A DNA stretch of 64,000 bases from Elmis aenea (lineage: Eukaryota > Arthropoda > Insecta > Coleoptera > Elmidae): the NCBI GenBank assembly GCA_947652605.1, contig OX393579.1, forward strand, positions 22,837,674 through 22,901,673, written 5' to 3'. Below are positions 1 through 10,691 of this stretch, piece by piece. A program made the position numbers and the translations under genes. Below the pieces are notes generated by a model. That model did not search any database. It saw only the letters and a list, made by a program, of their open reading frames with translations, and had not been told where the DNA came from. Numbering within the stretch: the first letter of the stretch is position 1; every line of letters starts with the position of its first letter.

Positions 1-540
1 TTTACTTTAATTACTGATTATTCGCTACAAACTGTTCTAGTGAGAAAATTACTTTGCAATGGATTAAAAGCTATCTGATATATTCATTAAATGATCAATC
101 TTTTAAACCTCACCCATAAAGAAACAAACCGAGAAGAAAGTCAAAAAATATTTACAAATGGCTACTGCATAAATATTCAATAATGCTATTTTTGAAAAAT
201 TGCAAAAGCAATAAAACAAAAATATCTACGTAGGAGATGATTATGTCAAAAAATAAATGTTTTCTCTACGTTCGTATCTCACTTGTTTTATATTTTATAG
301 CCATCCGTAAATTATTTATTGATTCTACCTCATAAAAAGATTTCAAATACGACGTTCAATTTGAAGTTATTTCAATATTTTGAGTCGATACTTTCAAACT
401 ATTATTCAACGATCGAAACATATTCGTAAGGAAATGCCACAATATTTGTATTTAATCTGAAATTATAGATATTTGAAATATTCGTGCTGATTGCTAAATA
501 TCAACACGAATTAATTAATATGCTTAGCAGTCCTCATAAG
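1..540. other. AT-rich stretch, nothing recognised
   Basis: No open frame of convincing composition, terminal repeat or RNA gene is visible. A short run of two to three TTAGG-like units follows at 547-561; it is too short to call telomeric. Confidence 0.5.
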
Positions 541-699
541 ACAGTTGGTTAGGTTAGGTTACCAGGTGTTAAAAATTTTAAGTTATTGTAGGTATTAAAA
601 ATATCTAGCCGTTTTGTGTCTTAAATTTGGGGTTTTTAACACTATTTTTATAACAAAACATGAAAAGCTTTCCCATATTCCGGTAGATTTGCAATATGT

Positions 700-1395
700 T
701 AGTGATCTTAGTAAATATCTTGGTATCTCAGTAACATAATATAAGTTTCGATGGGATACAATTAGAGCAAGTAAAGCTCTAGAAGTGAACCTACAATGTA
801 ACGAAAATATAAATAGGGAAATAAATAAAACAATAGGCTCAGTGACGAGACTATTTATGGCGATAAAGGAACCGTTCCTTGGAAGAAAAGAGACGTCTAA
901 GGAAACGAAAGTAGACATCTATCGCAAAGTCTTTAGCACCATTCTAACATATCGTTCTGAAGCATGGATCACGAAAAACAAACAACAACAAAGACGTATC
1001 AGAAGCATAAGGTTTTAAAGAAAATCGAAGGTAAAACGCATAGGGGCAGAATTAGAAACGAAACTTGTAGATAAAATCTAAAATTATATCCAGGAGGCAC
1101 AATTAAGATGGCTGGGCCATGTGTATAAAATGGGGAAGACAGGATACCCAGGAAAGCCTATGAGACGTGGACGAGAGGAAAAAATCGAAAAGGAAGACCA
1201 AGAAAAATTTAGAAGAAGGAGGTAAGAAAAGCTGCCATAAATAGAGGAATCAAGTGAAGTAACTTGGAGAGCTAATAGGGGATAGAAAAGAGTAGAAGGT
1301 AGCATACAAAAAGGGTTCAAGTACTTAAAACAGAAACAAAAGCCTTACACCTAACGGTAGAGAGACAAATGTAATATAATAATAATAATAATATC
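700..1395 (+). pseudogene. LINE (RTE-like) reverse transcriptase, degraded 3' end
   Basis: This is the last part of a non-LTR retrotransposon polyprotein, which normally copies its own RNA at the target site. Read across stops and frame changes, it gives the pieces expected downstream of the catalytic domain: SKYLGIS near 725, a stretch with INREINKTIGSVTRLF around 810-860, YRKVFSTILTYRSEAW around 920-965, and QLRWLGHVYKM around 1103-1135 followed by a basic tail. These match, by memory of the family, the C-terminal region of RTE/BovB-like elements. The copy ends in a (TAA)n run at about 1376-1392, the microsatellite tail typical of such LINEs. The catalytic domain and endonuclease are absent (5' truncation). 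Stops near 1016 and 1078 show it is dead. The clade is uncertain; a LINE identity is not. Confidence 0.8.
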
Positions 1396-2104
1396 TCAGT
1401 AAATAATGTTGTATTTGTTGGCATTTAACTAGAAACAAAAGAAACCCAGAACGAAAGCTGCCGTTTACTCCTACGCACAAATTTGATAACACAGCACTGC
1501 CTACGACTTCGTTATCAACAGATGCAGGATATATTATGTAGCTTAATAATAATAGCATAAAGTGTATTACACAAAATTTAATAACACAGTTATAAGAACA
1601 AGTTAAACAAAAGATAACCGAATACGGGACTTTCAATAGACGACTGTGTGTATAAAAAATTTGTTTAGTAGACTGCGCCGTATACAAAATAGTCTGCTCG
1701 GGTGGAGAGATTTATATGTGACACTAAACCACTTCAATAAATCAAACTGTTATCGCAATACCAACAAAATTCTATTTTATCAAATTCTTTTATTTGCAGA
1801 TGAGGTTTGAAGTGGGTTATTTTTATAAAAAAAAATTTAGTGTACAAACAAGTTTGAACTAGGTAGGTAACTCCGAGACGTTTCGCTTTTGTTTTACATA
1901 TCAAACAGAAAAAGCTAACAAACTGCTGCTGTTTGCGAATGTTTTCCACTAAGCCTCTTTCTGAACAAGTAGCGACACAAAATACCCTTTTTACTGCAAG
2001 GTTTCTAAAACAATGCACTACCTCAATATAAATGAATTCTAAAAACTTTAAACAAAACACGAATCCTGACATAATTAACAAGTTTGTTTATCTTGTACAT
2101 TATA
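1396..2104. other. AT-rich stretch, nothing recognised
   Basis: Follows the LINE tail. Several open frames exist on the minus strand but their composition is that of low-complexity AT-rich DNA, and no domain or terminal repeat was seen. Confidence 0.4.
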
Positions 2105-2460
2105 CCGGGTGATTAATTAGTTTGACCGTCGCTTTACTATAACTTTTTTATTTTTAGAGCAAACCCCATTTAACCTAATAGTTTCACGGGATATTCTCTA
2201 TCAAATGACATTAAAACATTGTTTCTACTATAAAATATATCAGACTGACGGAAGTCAAATTTAAAAAATAAGTATACTTTTTTAAATAATTCTGACAGAG
2301 CATTTAATTCTAAGTCCGTTAGTGCATTAAAAAATAAACATACATGGGAAAAATTTGAGGAAAATTAGCTCTATAATTAGGTATTTATTATTTTTTTTAC
2401 AAAATCGTTGTATTTGACAAAACAAAGTACGATCGCTGTTAACGAGGGATAGTAAATAGT
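2105..2460. repeat. Palindrome family A, single left arm
   Basis: Starts at a TA with CCGGGTGATTAATTAG, followed by the TTTGACCGTCGC block that marks family A (full copy at 39544-40420). It runs inward as far as the family's internal motif GATCGCTGT at about 2431. The second arm is missing, so this copy is truncated or was never palindromic. Confidence 0.65.
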
Positions 2461-2645
2461 TATTTATGTATCAAGGCCAAAACGTGTATGGCCGAGGTGC
2501 ATATTACAGTTTTTTGCGATCGAATTAAAAACAATTTAAATTTTTATTTTTCAAAAATATAGGTTAGAAACTACGTGACGTTCTGTCACTGACAGATGAG
2601 GGCGTATGCTGTTAGTGGTGGAAACGTACTTGCATAATTCTGTAG

Positions 2646-3101
2646 GTACATAAAATAAAATAACCTTTTTTTGTGCGATTGTAATGTTTTATTCATAAAT
2701 TTAAACATTGATTAATTATCAATTACATAACGTTTACCATATCATATATCTATTTATTAATACATAGTATATCTGACAGCAATCGAACAGTATTCAGTAA
2801 CAGTATCAACCCGAAAATATTAGGTTATAAACTACCTGACAGTTAACAACCTAAAGACCTCTACGTCACTACCCTTAGCGGGGAAGCCATAATCTCAGAG
2901 AACTTAGCTATATTCATACACGCGCATGCGCTTTCTGTTCTGCTTAATGCAAATGATCCTTTTCGTACGCTGTAGCCACCGAAAAAGCTTTTTCGGCCGT
3001 TGCTAAGGATAGGGCCGGAAATGCAGTACTTTATGGTGGTTAACGCGTCCGTCAAACAACTGTTTCTAGTACGATCGCACAAAAAATTATTTTTATAGTA
3101 C
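2646..3101. repeat. Possible TIR element, about 456 bp
   Basis: GTACATAAAATAAAATAACC followed by a T-run and GTGCGATTGTAAT at the left is an imperfect inverted match to the right end, which read on the other strand is GTACTATAAAAATAAT then a T-run and GTGCGATCGTACT. Roughly 35 bp of each end correspond. No clear target duplication was found, so the identity is tentative. Confidence 0.3.
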
Positions 3102-4388
3102 AACAGGTACTAATAAAGTTATGATTAAAAGCATCGAAAGTGCCAAAACAGCGGGTGCCACCTTCACAGACTTCAATAAGTTACACATCATATTACTACA
3201 CCTATATTCATATGCGTAAATTTTGTATTAAAATTATTATTTTTAACAGATGCTGACAAAATATGAAACTGCAGAAACGTATTTGCGTTGCAGTATTTTA
3301 TATCCAAAGATTTAAAATCGATCAATAATTGCAAAATCTGCGACATGCACACATGACAGGACCACCACATTAACAAAAAAGTAGTTCAAATTAACACGAA
3401 AGTCCAAATGCATCACAATAAATCATCTTAGGTGAAATGTCCGTCAGCTCGTACAGTAAGATATAGATGGAGCTCACAAGGTTTGTAAAATGAAAAACTA
3501 AAACAAATTAAACTAATTCGCTAAATAGAAAAATCATTAGTCTACTAAAGTTTGCTAAATTTTACAAAATTACAATTCCGTTACCTGTAGTTTTAGAAAA
3601 TCAATAGGGACACGATTTTTTAATTCTAATTCGCTTTAGCAATAACTAGAACCCTTCAAGAGCTGTTTTGAACCTAAGCAAATTATTATTATTAACAGAA
3701 TTTAAACAGATGTGAATACATTTTGGTATTATAAGCCTCGTATTTAATTTCATCAAGTTTTTTACTCAAGGTTGTAAGTCAGGAAATACACAAAGAATCT
3801 ATTGCTTTACACCAGGAGTTCAATCACTTCTTGCACTGGACCCTTTATAACAAAAATTCGATTCAAAATCTGTTTTCAAACTTTAAATATCTCAAACTGT
3901 ACCTATATGAAACAGTAAAAAATAATTAATTATTATGAAATGTGAAAAATATCTTACATTATTTGAGTTTCCAGTTTTTTGTCTTTAATTCAGTACAGCT
4001 ACTTTATTTATGTGATGTTTTGTTTTTCAATGGCCACTTTGATTAAACTTGATAAATAAATACAATAATATTGCTATAACTTGCTTATTTTTGACGATAA
4101 ACCTAACAACCCATACATCAATAAAATTTAAAAAAATCTCTTTTTAATGAACCCATACCAACTATGGTTGCTATAAAAAAAAGGTAAGTTTGGCTTATAT
4201 CTCAAAAGTACCATGACTTTTCAGATATTTTTTTTTCAAATTGTACGTAAAAATATCTACAGGAATAATTTAATATTTTGATTTTAACGTAGGTGGCTAT
4301 GGAATTATTTACCGTTAACAAAATCGTGTTATTAGTTTTTTCTAAATATTTAAAAAGTTGAAGGTGTATGTCAAATGACATAATGGAA
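3102..4388. other. AT-rich stretch, nothing recognised
   Basis: No convincing ORF, terminal repeat or structured RNA could be identified. Confidence 0.45.
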
Positions 4389-4639
4389 TTAAAATTGTTT
4401 TGAAATTCTCCCTAACTTTGCTAATTTAACCGATATGATTTTATCCGGCCAGCGAGAACTTTTCCAAATCTCACTGAATCCGGCCGCTAGCCACCTAATT
4501 TTTATAAACTCTATAAAATGAGGTAATACTTCTTTTTGAAATGTTTTATAGTAAGATGGCCAATCAGTTTGTTGTTGCGATCGACTTTTTATATGGAATG
4601 GTAGTCGCAAGCTACCCATCAAATTCTTTAATTTCCAAT

Positions 4640-4949
4640 TAACTTTGAGGATAGTTTCTGCAGGCACAGGGGTCTCGTTTGTCGCGTTTTTCTCCGAGAC
4701 CGTTACACCCATTTTTGCCCCGTTTTACCTGCAAAGTATGAGCGCATCAGAAACCAAATAAGTTTAGATTGTTTCCGCACAGTTCCATGACCAACGCGAC
4801 TGCAAAACTGACTATTTTTAAACATCATTTTCGGGCGGCTGGGCTGTTAAGGATGCTAAAATTTAAAAAAATGCATCAATTTATACATACGGCTATCATT
4901 TGGCTACACTTCGAAACAGAGGTAAATACATTTTTTGTGGCCCGAGATG
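4640..4949. repeat. Family D repeat unit (first of two direct copies)
   Basis: Contains the diagnostic block CGCGTTTTTCTCCG (about 4681-4694), then CCGTTTTACCTGCAAAG and CATGACCAACGCGACTGC. The same ordered blocks recur at 5580-5935, 9440-9835 (as an inverted pair) and 32640-32870. An open frame on the minus strand (4389-4712, 107 codons) overlaps this unit; I recognise no domain in it. Confidence 0.55.
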
Positions 4950-4951
4950 TA

Positions 4952-5547
4952 CAGGGTGGACCAAATTCGAATGTTTTACTCGGTTTACTGGGTTACCGTA
5001 TTAGATACCGAAAATCTCATTTCGGTCTCTTGGGCTATTTTTGAGAAAATAACGCCTATGCAATCAGATTTTTTCTATCGGATTCCATTTTGGCACTAAA
5101 GACGAAAAATGAAATTTCATCATTTTTGAAAATTTGCTAGTTATATAAAATTATATATTTTTGAAAATCTAAAAAAATACTCTTTCACATAAAGTCATGG
5201 CCAAATAGGGTTTCCTTTTAAAAAAATGTAAATTTACTCCATATCTGGAAAGTCAAGGTGGCTCTGAAAAAAATTATTTTGTTTTTAAATTAAGCATAAT
5301 ATTCCGCATAAAAAAACCTATATACCATTTTATTCTAGTTTAATAAATAAAGAAGTTACAGCAAATTTTCAAAACTGATGAAATTTCATTTTTCGTCTGT
5401 AGTGCCAAAATGGAATCTAATAGAAAAAATCTGATTGCACAGGCGTTATTTTCTCAAAAAAATAGCCCAAGAGACCAAAATCAGATTTTCGCTATCTATT
5501 ATGGTAACCGAGATACCCCATAAAACATTCGAATTTGGCCCACCCTG
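4952..5547. mobile_element. Palindromic TA-flanked element, family B
   Basis: Begins TA|CAGGGTGGACCAAATTCG and ends CGAATTTGGCCCACCCTG|TA. The arms are inverted over most of their length: TCTCTTGGGCTATTTT at about 5026 returns as its complement around 5460-5475, and the block TTTTGGCACTAAAGACG at about 5088 returns near 5395. No coding capacity. A partial third-generation copy lies at 38690-39189. It lies between two direct family D units. Confidence 0.8.
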
Positions 5548-5579
5548 TATATCGTTTTCCAACTCCGAGAAAAAACTGC

Positions 5580-5935
5580 TTTTTCAGGAATTTCGTTTTA
5601 CGCGTTTTTCTCCGGAACTATTGGGCGTATTTTCAAAAACTTTGCACCGTTTTACTGGCAAAAAATGCGCGCATGGATGTCCGCAGAAATTATCCAGGGG
5701 GGCAGGGCAAAGCTTGCAGACGAAATTGCTCACAACTGATCCCATCAGGAATGCATTAAAATATTTAACGAACTTTTAACTTGACCCTCTTTCATTTGGT
5801 CATTAACGGAGTACTCGATTCCAGGGAGGGACAATTGCCCGCCCTCCCTGTGGACGCCCATGAATGCGCGCATTGGTAAATAAGAAAGTTTTGATTTCAT
5901 ATCCAACTCAAACGCAAAAATTGACATTTTTCAGC
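5580..5935. repeat. Family D repeat unit interrupted by a hAT MITE
   Basis: Direct-orientation copy of the unit seen at 4640. The unit reads up to AAAAAATGCGCG, is broken by the 191-bp MITE at 5672-5862, and resumes at GCGCATTGGTAAATAAG after the target duplication. Confidence 0.6.
5672..5862. mobile_element. Non-autonomous hAT element (MITE)
   Basis: Ends are CATGGATGTCCGCAG and, inverted, CATGGGCGTCCACAG. Both sides carry the same 8-bp duplication AATGCGCG (5664-5671 and 5863-5870). An 8-bp duplication plus such short termini is the hAT pattern. The interior has CCAGGGGGGCAGGGC and its approximate complement. No ORF. Confidence 0.85.
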
Positions 5936-7019
5936 AGTATTTTCCGACGTCTGTAATATAATAAAAACAAAAAAATAGGCAGCCATCATATATCTTTGTT
6001 TAAAAAAAATATTTTTACTTTAGCAAATTTTGAAATCGCAGTGATCGACTGCTATTTGCTTCGCATTCGACCTGTTGGCTTTAACTGTTTTATAGTAATG
6101 ACTATTTCAATAAAGATGGGTTGCTTTTTGCATACTCCCATAAGAGCCCTTAAAAAAGGTCCGGCCCGCGGATGTATTTCAAATTTGCTATCCGGCCCAC
6201 GGTTTTGTCGAAGTGGCACATGCCTGTTTTAAGGGATTCAAAAATAGTTTTACTTTGTATCGGAATGCAGGCACCGAAAGGTAGGATTTGTTTTTTGTTC
6301 TCGGCGATGTTCGACTTTTTCATTTTTTTGACAATTTTAGTAGCTAAAAACTAGGGTTTCAAATTATCGACATTTTGGAACATTCAGGAATCGGGAAGGC
6401 GAAATTGTATACCAACTTTTTAATTAACTTTCATAGATGACCAGCAATAAAAACTAATCAAAATAATAATTTAATTCGATTGATGTCATGCTATCATGTC
6501 TGACAGTGTTTTTGTTTTTAAACTATCCGTGGTAGTTTTCCCTCGGAATTTTCCTGTAGTGCTGGCAATGTAACTCTTAGATCACGATAATTAGGAAAAA
6601 GTTCCAATAGACAAATAATTGCGAGTAGTACGTTTATTTCTTTTAGTGAGTACTTGTTAGTACGAATAGCAATTTTCCCGATTTCCAGGATTTTTCGAAA
6701 TTTTTCATGATTCGGGAACGAAAAAGCGTAAAAAATCCGAAAACGGGTGAAAATGTACGATTCTTGGCATTACTTAGGTATTATATTTATAATTATAAAA
6801 AACGTAGTAGAAGTTTTGATAAACAAAAAAAAATTAAATTGAAAATAATATTACAGTTTGTGTTCTTTTTTATATCAATTTCACAAAAATTGGCCATTAC
6901 TGTTGGTATTTGCTCGCTTAAACTAAATGTTTTAACTTACTTGCAAACAAAAATCGTTTTTTTTTTTAAAGCAAGGGTCCGCATTATGCGCGAATTGTGG
7001 ATTTGTCATTATTTTAGTG
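5936..7019. other. No gene; GC-rich patch near 6150-6230
   Basis: The only structure noted is GGTCCGGCCCGCGG at about 6161, echoed by ATCCGGCCCACGG at about 6190. This may be the decayed end of a hAT-like element similar to the one at 48594-49296. The remainder is AT-rich without recognisable content. Confidence 0.35.
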
Positions 7020-7024
7020 AACAT

Positions 7025-7380
7025 TTTTTTCACCTGTCAAATTTGCGTTTTCAACCAATCACTAATCTTAAATCTTTTAGAGACTACCAATAGGAGCAAT
7101 ATTACACAGTAATAATTTTACGTTCCTCTGCCAGGAGTTGATCCTCCTGTCAAATTTGCGTTTTCGACCAATAACAAACTCAGATTTCCTTTAAACGGCC
7201 AATAAACATAATCATACACATAATTATAATTTACTTTTCACAATTAACAGATTTTCATGCGTTCATTGGTCGTTTCTAAGAAATCTGAGTTTTTGATTGG
7301 TGGAAAATATAAATTTGGAGAGGGAATAAGTTATTTTCGTCTTGATAATTTTTTGACAGATGTCGGCGACCAATAACGTT
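7025..7380. repeat. Triplicated unit rich in CCAAT boxes
   Basis: A unit beginning CCTGTCAAATTTGCGTTTTC occurs directly at about 7033 and 7146, and a related unit occurs inverted at about 7262-7325. The units carry seven CCAAT/ATTGG pentamers at 7055, 7087, 7168, 7199, 7265, 7296 and 7370. Whether this is a promoter-like cluster or simply the body of a repeat cannot be decided here. Confidence 0.5.
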
Positions 7381-7640
7381 ACTTTAATATAGATTAAACC
7401 ACACCCCTGACACACCACACTGACAGTACTTGTAAAATTTGACATAACAGATTATGTATGTACCTAAATACTATTTCGTTCATTAATTTTTATTAAAATA
7501 TAATTCTTGAATTAAAAATTAGTTATAAATGATCTATTAATAATAACAATCGCAGTAAGTAGTAGGTATACTTTAATTTATCTAAATTAAACAACATTTT
7601 AATTTGACAGATAGGTTAGGTGAAGGAAATTTTCTGACAA

Positions 7641-7814
7641 AATATAACTCGTGCATTGCAAATAATCTATAATTTTTGACAAATCTTCACTCATGCAAAT
7701 TGAAGCAGAAAAAATCACGAGTGCACGAAGTGCACTCGTGATTTTTTCAGCTCAACTTGCATTCGGGCATATTTACCAAAAATTATCGATAATTTTCAAT
7801 GCACTTGTTATATT
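7641..7814. mobile_element. Short MITE with perfect central hairpin
   Basis: Left end AATATAACTCGTGCATTGCA is an inverted match to the right end, which reads AATATAACAAGTGCATTGAA on the other strand. Next inside, AATAATCTATAATTTTTG pairs with CAAAAATTATCGATAATT. At the centre are two perfectly complementary 19-base arms (7708-7726 and 7730-7748) separated by GAA. No coding capacity and no clear target duplication. Confidence 0.7.
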
Positions 7815-8437
7815 ACTACTGATAAAACTACAAGTGCTTTGTATAATTTAACAGCAATAAGTAGGTGTGACCTACTAATAGATTGTACACAGAAACGTTA
7901 TTGTGTTCAAATCCACTTTATTTAGGTATTAATAATTTACCAAACCTTCCATGCTATCCGAGTTTTTGATTATCTGAGGTTTCCTCGACCTAAATTACCT
8001 CGAATAATTGTACGTGACATATGTATTCCACTTTGTAACCATATTTCAGGCTTACCACTTTCCTGAATCACTTCGAATAACAAAACGACAATATGATTGA
8101 AACACTGTTGTTTTAACGTTAAGACTAATACTTGTTATTGTAACGGAAAAATTTATTTTATCTTTGTAGTTGAAAAGCCTAAATGAAATAAAATTATTGT
8201 AATCCAGAAAACTTTTGATGGCCGTTACTAAAAAAAGGATTAATTTTCTGGATTTAAAGATAAATAGATAACGTACAGTTTAAGTATGTATTCTGTTTAT
8301 ACATAAATTCCAATTAAATACCAAAGCTGGATGTAATTTACGAACAGACAAAACCGGACAAAAAGTAAAACGAAACCTATAATTAAAGTATTATTGGCCG
8401 TAGGTGTTTATAACGCCTCAAACAATTTTATTCGGTT
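7815..8437. other. No gene recognised
   Basis: AT-rich DNA between the MITE and the mariner left end. Nothing identifiable. Confidence 0.4.
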
Positions 8438-8602
8438 TACGAGGTTGCTTTAACTGAAACCCATTTTTTATCAAATCAGCCATGGAAACAAATGCAATAA
8501 TACTATTGACATTTTTTATTATCAGTAATGTTTGAAGCCGACAAACGGATAGTTTTTTGGAAGTTTAAACTGCATTTTGCCTTTACAGTTTTTGGTATAA
8601 AA

Positions 8603-9296
8603 ATGACGTTTGTAGTCAAAGATTTGTCGAAGCAAGATTAGCGTGCAGTCATTCAACTTCTTTGTGCCAAAGGTGTCCAGCCAATGCGGATTCAAATGCG
8701 ATTGAAGGTTGTTTATGGCAACGCGTGTATTGCGATCTTATCCAACTGTAAAGACATTGTGCAAATGGAATGCAGAGAACGATGGATATACCACAGCCAG
8801 GTGCAGTACTCACTGTATCAACTTAGAGCAACAGGACATGCGTGAAAGGGCATTAGAGAAGATCGCAATGTATCCGTATAAAAAATTTTAGAAATTGTCG
8901 GTATAAGTGCAGATTTTGTCCATTCCATTATTCATAAACTGCGATACAGCAAAATATTTTCGCAATGGATTTCTCGTCTTTTGTCTGCGGATCAAAAACG
9001 TTCTCGCTTGAACTTATCTCTACAACACCCCAACCGGTACAGCAACAATGGTGATAATTTTTTCCCTTTATAGTTGCTGGTGACGAAACTTGACAGCACT
9101 ATTAAGAACCTTCAGTAAGTCATCGTCTGTGTCATGGAAACATCCAAGTTCGCCGGTACCAAAAAAGTTCAATGCACAACCTTCTGCGAGCAAGTTGATG
9201 TTGACTTTTTTTTGACGGTGAAGGACCTTTATTACTAAAATTTAAGGAGCCTTGTGCCATGATTAACGCACTCTAGTACAATCAAATCTTACAAGG
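8603..9296 (+). pseudogene. Mariner transposase, N-terminal two thirds, dead
   Basis: Mariner transposase binds the element's TIRs with an N-terminal helix-turn-helix region and cuts with a DDD catalytic triad. From ATG 8603 the frame reads MTFVVKDLSKQD, a stop, then RAVIQLLCAKGVQPMRIQMR and VVYGNACIA, which is the first helix-turn-helix block. Later pieces in shifting frames are GISADFVHSIIH and LRYSKIFSQWISRLLSADQK, the second helix-turn-helix and linker. VAGDET at about 9078 holds the first catalytic Asp. FDGEGPLLLKFKEP and AMINAL near 9217-9270 follow. Stops at 8639 and later, and several frame changes, show it is inactive. The gene is cut at 9296 by an inserted element and resumes at 10281. 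Confidence 0.85.
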
Positions 9297-9439
9297 GGGT
9301 CACGATGTGTAGCGCTAGAATCTATCTGATCAAGGCTAGGTTTATTGCATCAAGAACTTCAAAACCAAATGATTTGCAGAGTTATACGGGCATTGATGAT
9401 TTACAAAGGAAAAATAGGGAAAATACTGAAAAGTTGAAT

Positions 9440-9835
9440 AATAAAGGTAGTTTGTGCGATCGCGTTGGCCATGAAACCATCAAAGATACAATCGAAATTC
9501 TTTTATTTACCAATGCGCGCATCTTTTGCAAGTAAAATAGTGCAAAGTTATTGAAAAAATCTTAAAAACGAAACCCCTGCAAAAGCGCTATGATTTGAGA
9601 AGTTGTGGTATATCTGTTATAACTAAATCTATGCAACTTGCAAAGGCGTTTAACATAGCGAAAACCGTTTTTGCAAGGGCCTCGTTTTTCGCGTTTTTCT
9701 CCGGAATTGTTTAAGATTTTTTTTTAAACTTTGAGCCATTTTACTTGCAAAGGATGCGAGCATTGGTAAGTGGAAGAATTTCGATTTTATCTCTGACAGT
9801 TTCATGGCCAACGCGATCGCAAAAATTACCTTTTT
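9440..9835. repeat. Family D as an inverted pair
   Basis: The D blocks appear inverted at about 9455-9600 (GCGTTGGCCATGAAACC, then ACCAATGCGCGCATC) and direct at about 9690-9830 (CGCGTTTTTCTCCGGAATTG, then TCATGGCCAACGCGATCGC). This suggests family D is itself a palindromic element of which the units at 4640, 5580 and 32640 are single arms. Confidence 0.6.
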
Positions 9836-9859
9836 CTACGACCACCAATGTAAATGACT

Positions 9860-10150
9860 CTTACCGTACAGCCTGCGTGCACGGTAAGCAAAACGCACAC
9901 TATCTAGAAATGTCAAAGTAGGCTTACGTCAAAATTGACAAGACAACGGAATTACATGTGTAAGTATATTGGCCAAAAAGCCGTTATAATCGTATGTACT
10001 ATGTGTTGGTAGAAAAAGTAAGCTACATAACACGAGTTGTAAAGCAATTATGCACTCGTGGAAATACTCCGGGCGCAACTTTTCCACTTGTGTGCAATAT
10101 GCTTTTTACAACTCTTTTTATGTTATTACACTTACTATTATTTTTCAATT
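9860..10150. repeat. Family E repeat
   Basis: Shares ordered blocks with 21590-21900: CGGTAAGCAAAACGCACAC, AAATGTCAAAGTAGGC (close variant), a GTAGAAAAAGTA block, then ACACGAGTTGTAAA. The downstream half can fold: ACGAGTTGTAAAGCAATTAT pairs loosely with the stretch ending TACAACTC near 10114. Confidence 0.6.
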
Positions 10151-10280
10151 TTTCAGTTTTTATCTTATTTTTACTATGTACCTAAATCATCAATTGCACT
10201 CTGAACAACATTTATTTTTGATGTTCTTGATGCAACAAACACAGCCTTGATCAGATTCTAGCGACAACATACCGTGACCC

Positions 10281-10649
10281 TCTCTTTTTAGACAAGCTTC
10301 ATAAGGCCCAGGAAAACTCACGCGTGGGGTCATTCTGCTACACGATAATGCTCGCCCTCATGTTGCCTATGTTGTATAAGAAAATGTACATAATATGAAG
10401 TGGAAAGTTTTAGAGCATCCGTCCTACAGACCAGATCTAACATGTGATTTCTATATGTTTAAATCATTAAAAGAAGCGTTAAAGGGTCACCGTATTAACT
10501 TGGCACAAAGTGCAGATCGCTGTGAAAGAATTCTTCAAACAGTAACCACGGGATTTTTATATACAAGAAATCCGTTGCTTAAGTACACAGTGGGATGGAT
10601 ATATGTCTTGACGCACATTACGACGTTTTTTAATTATCTTCATGAATAA
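10281..10649 (+). pseudogene. Mariner transposase, C-terminal third, dead
   Basis: Continues the gene broken at 9296. It reads LDKLHKAQENSRV at about 10291-10328, then after a one-base frame change VILLHDNARPHVAYVV (10329-10376), with the second catalytic Asp in HDNARPH. A stop follows at 10377, and the frame resumes as ENVHNMKW. VLEHPSYRPDLT then CDFYMF (about 10407-10462) is the third catalytic region of the DD34D mariners; one residue of the usual PDLAPCDF is missing. FKSLKEALKGHR and the tail ending FNYLHE, stop at 10647-10649, complete the family's usual C-terminus. Confidence 0.85.
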
Positions 10650-10691
10650 ATATTTTTTAAACAAACTATGGGTTTTAGTTGAACGAGCCTA

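Larger units (their letters stand above)
9297..10280. mobile_element. TIR element inserted in the mariner gene
   Basis: The left end GGGTCACGATGTGTAGCGCT followed by AGAATCT pairs with the right end, which on the other strand reads GGGTCACGGTATGTTGTCGC then TAGAATCT. The similarity continues through GATCAAGGCT and TGCATCAAGAAC for about 75 bases in each arm. The two ends of the transposase are continuous once this segment is taken out, which defines the insertion. The interior is made of family D (9440-9835) and family E (9860-10150) sequence. I see no clear target duplication and no transposase. Confidence 0.7.
8438..10691 (+). mobile_element. Degenerate mariner element
   Basis: The left end around 8438-8470 (TACGAGGTTGCTTTAACTG then AAACCCAT) is an inverted match to the right end around 10665-10691, which on the other strand reads TAGGCTCGTTCAACTAAAAC then CCAT. 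Between them lies a mariner transposase relic on the plus strand, interrupted by a 984-bp TIR element at 9297-10280. Without the insertion the element is about 1.27 kb, the usual size for mariner. Confidence 0.85.

Noticed and set aside
547..561. Short TTAGG-like run (also near 38203-38223 and, inverted, 35047)
   Set aside because: Insect telomere repeats are TTAGG, but two or three units inside AT-rich DNA are within chance and do not mark a telomere.
4389..4712. 107-codon frame on minus overlapping family D
   Set aside because: Part of it is simply the complement of the family D repeat, and equivalent frames are not kept open in the other D copies.
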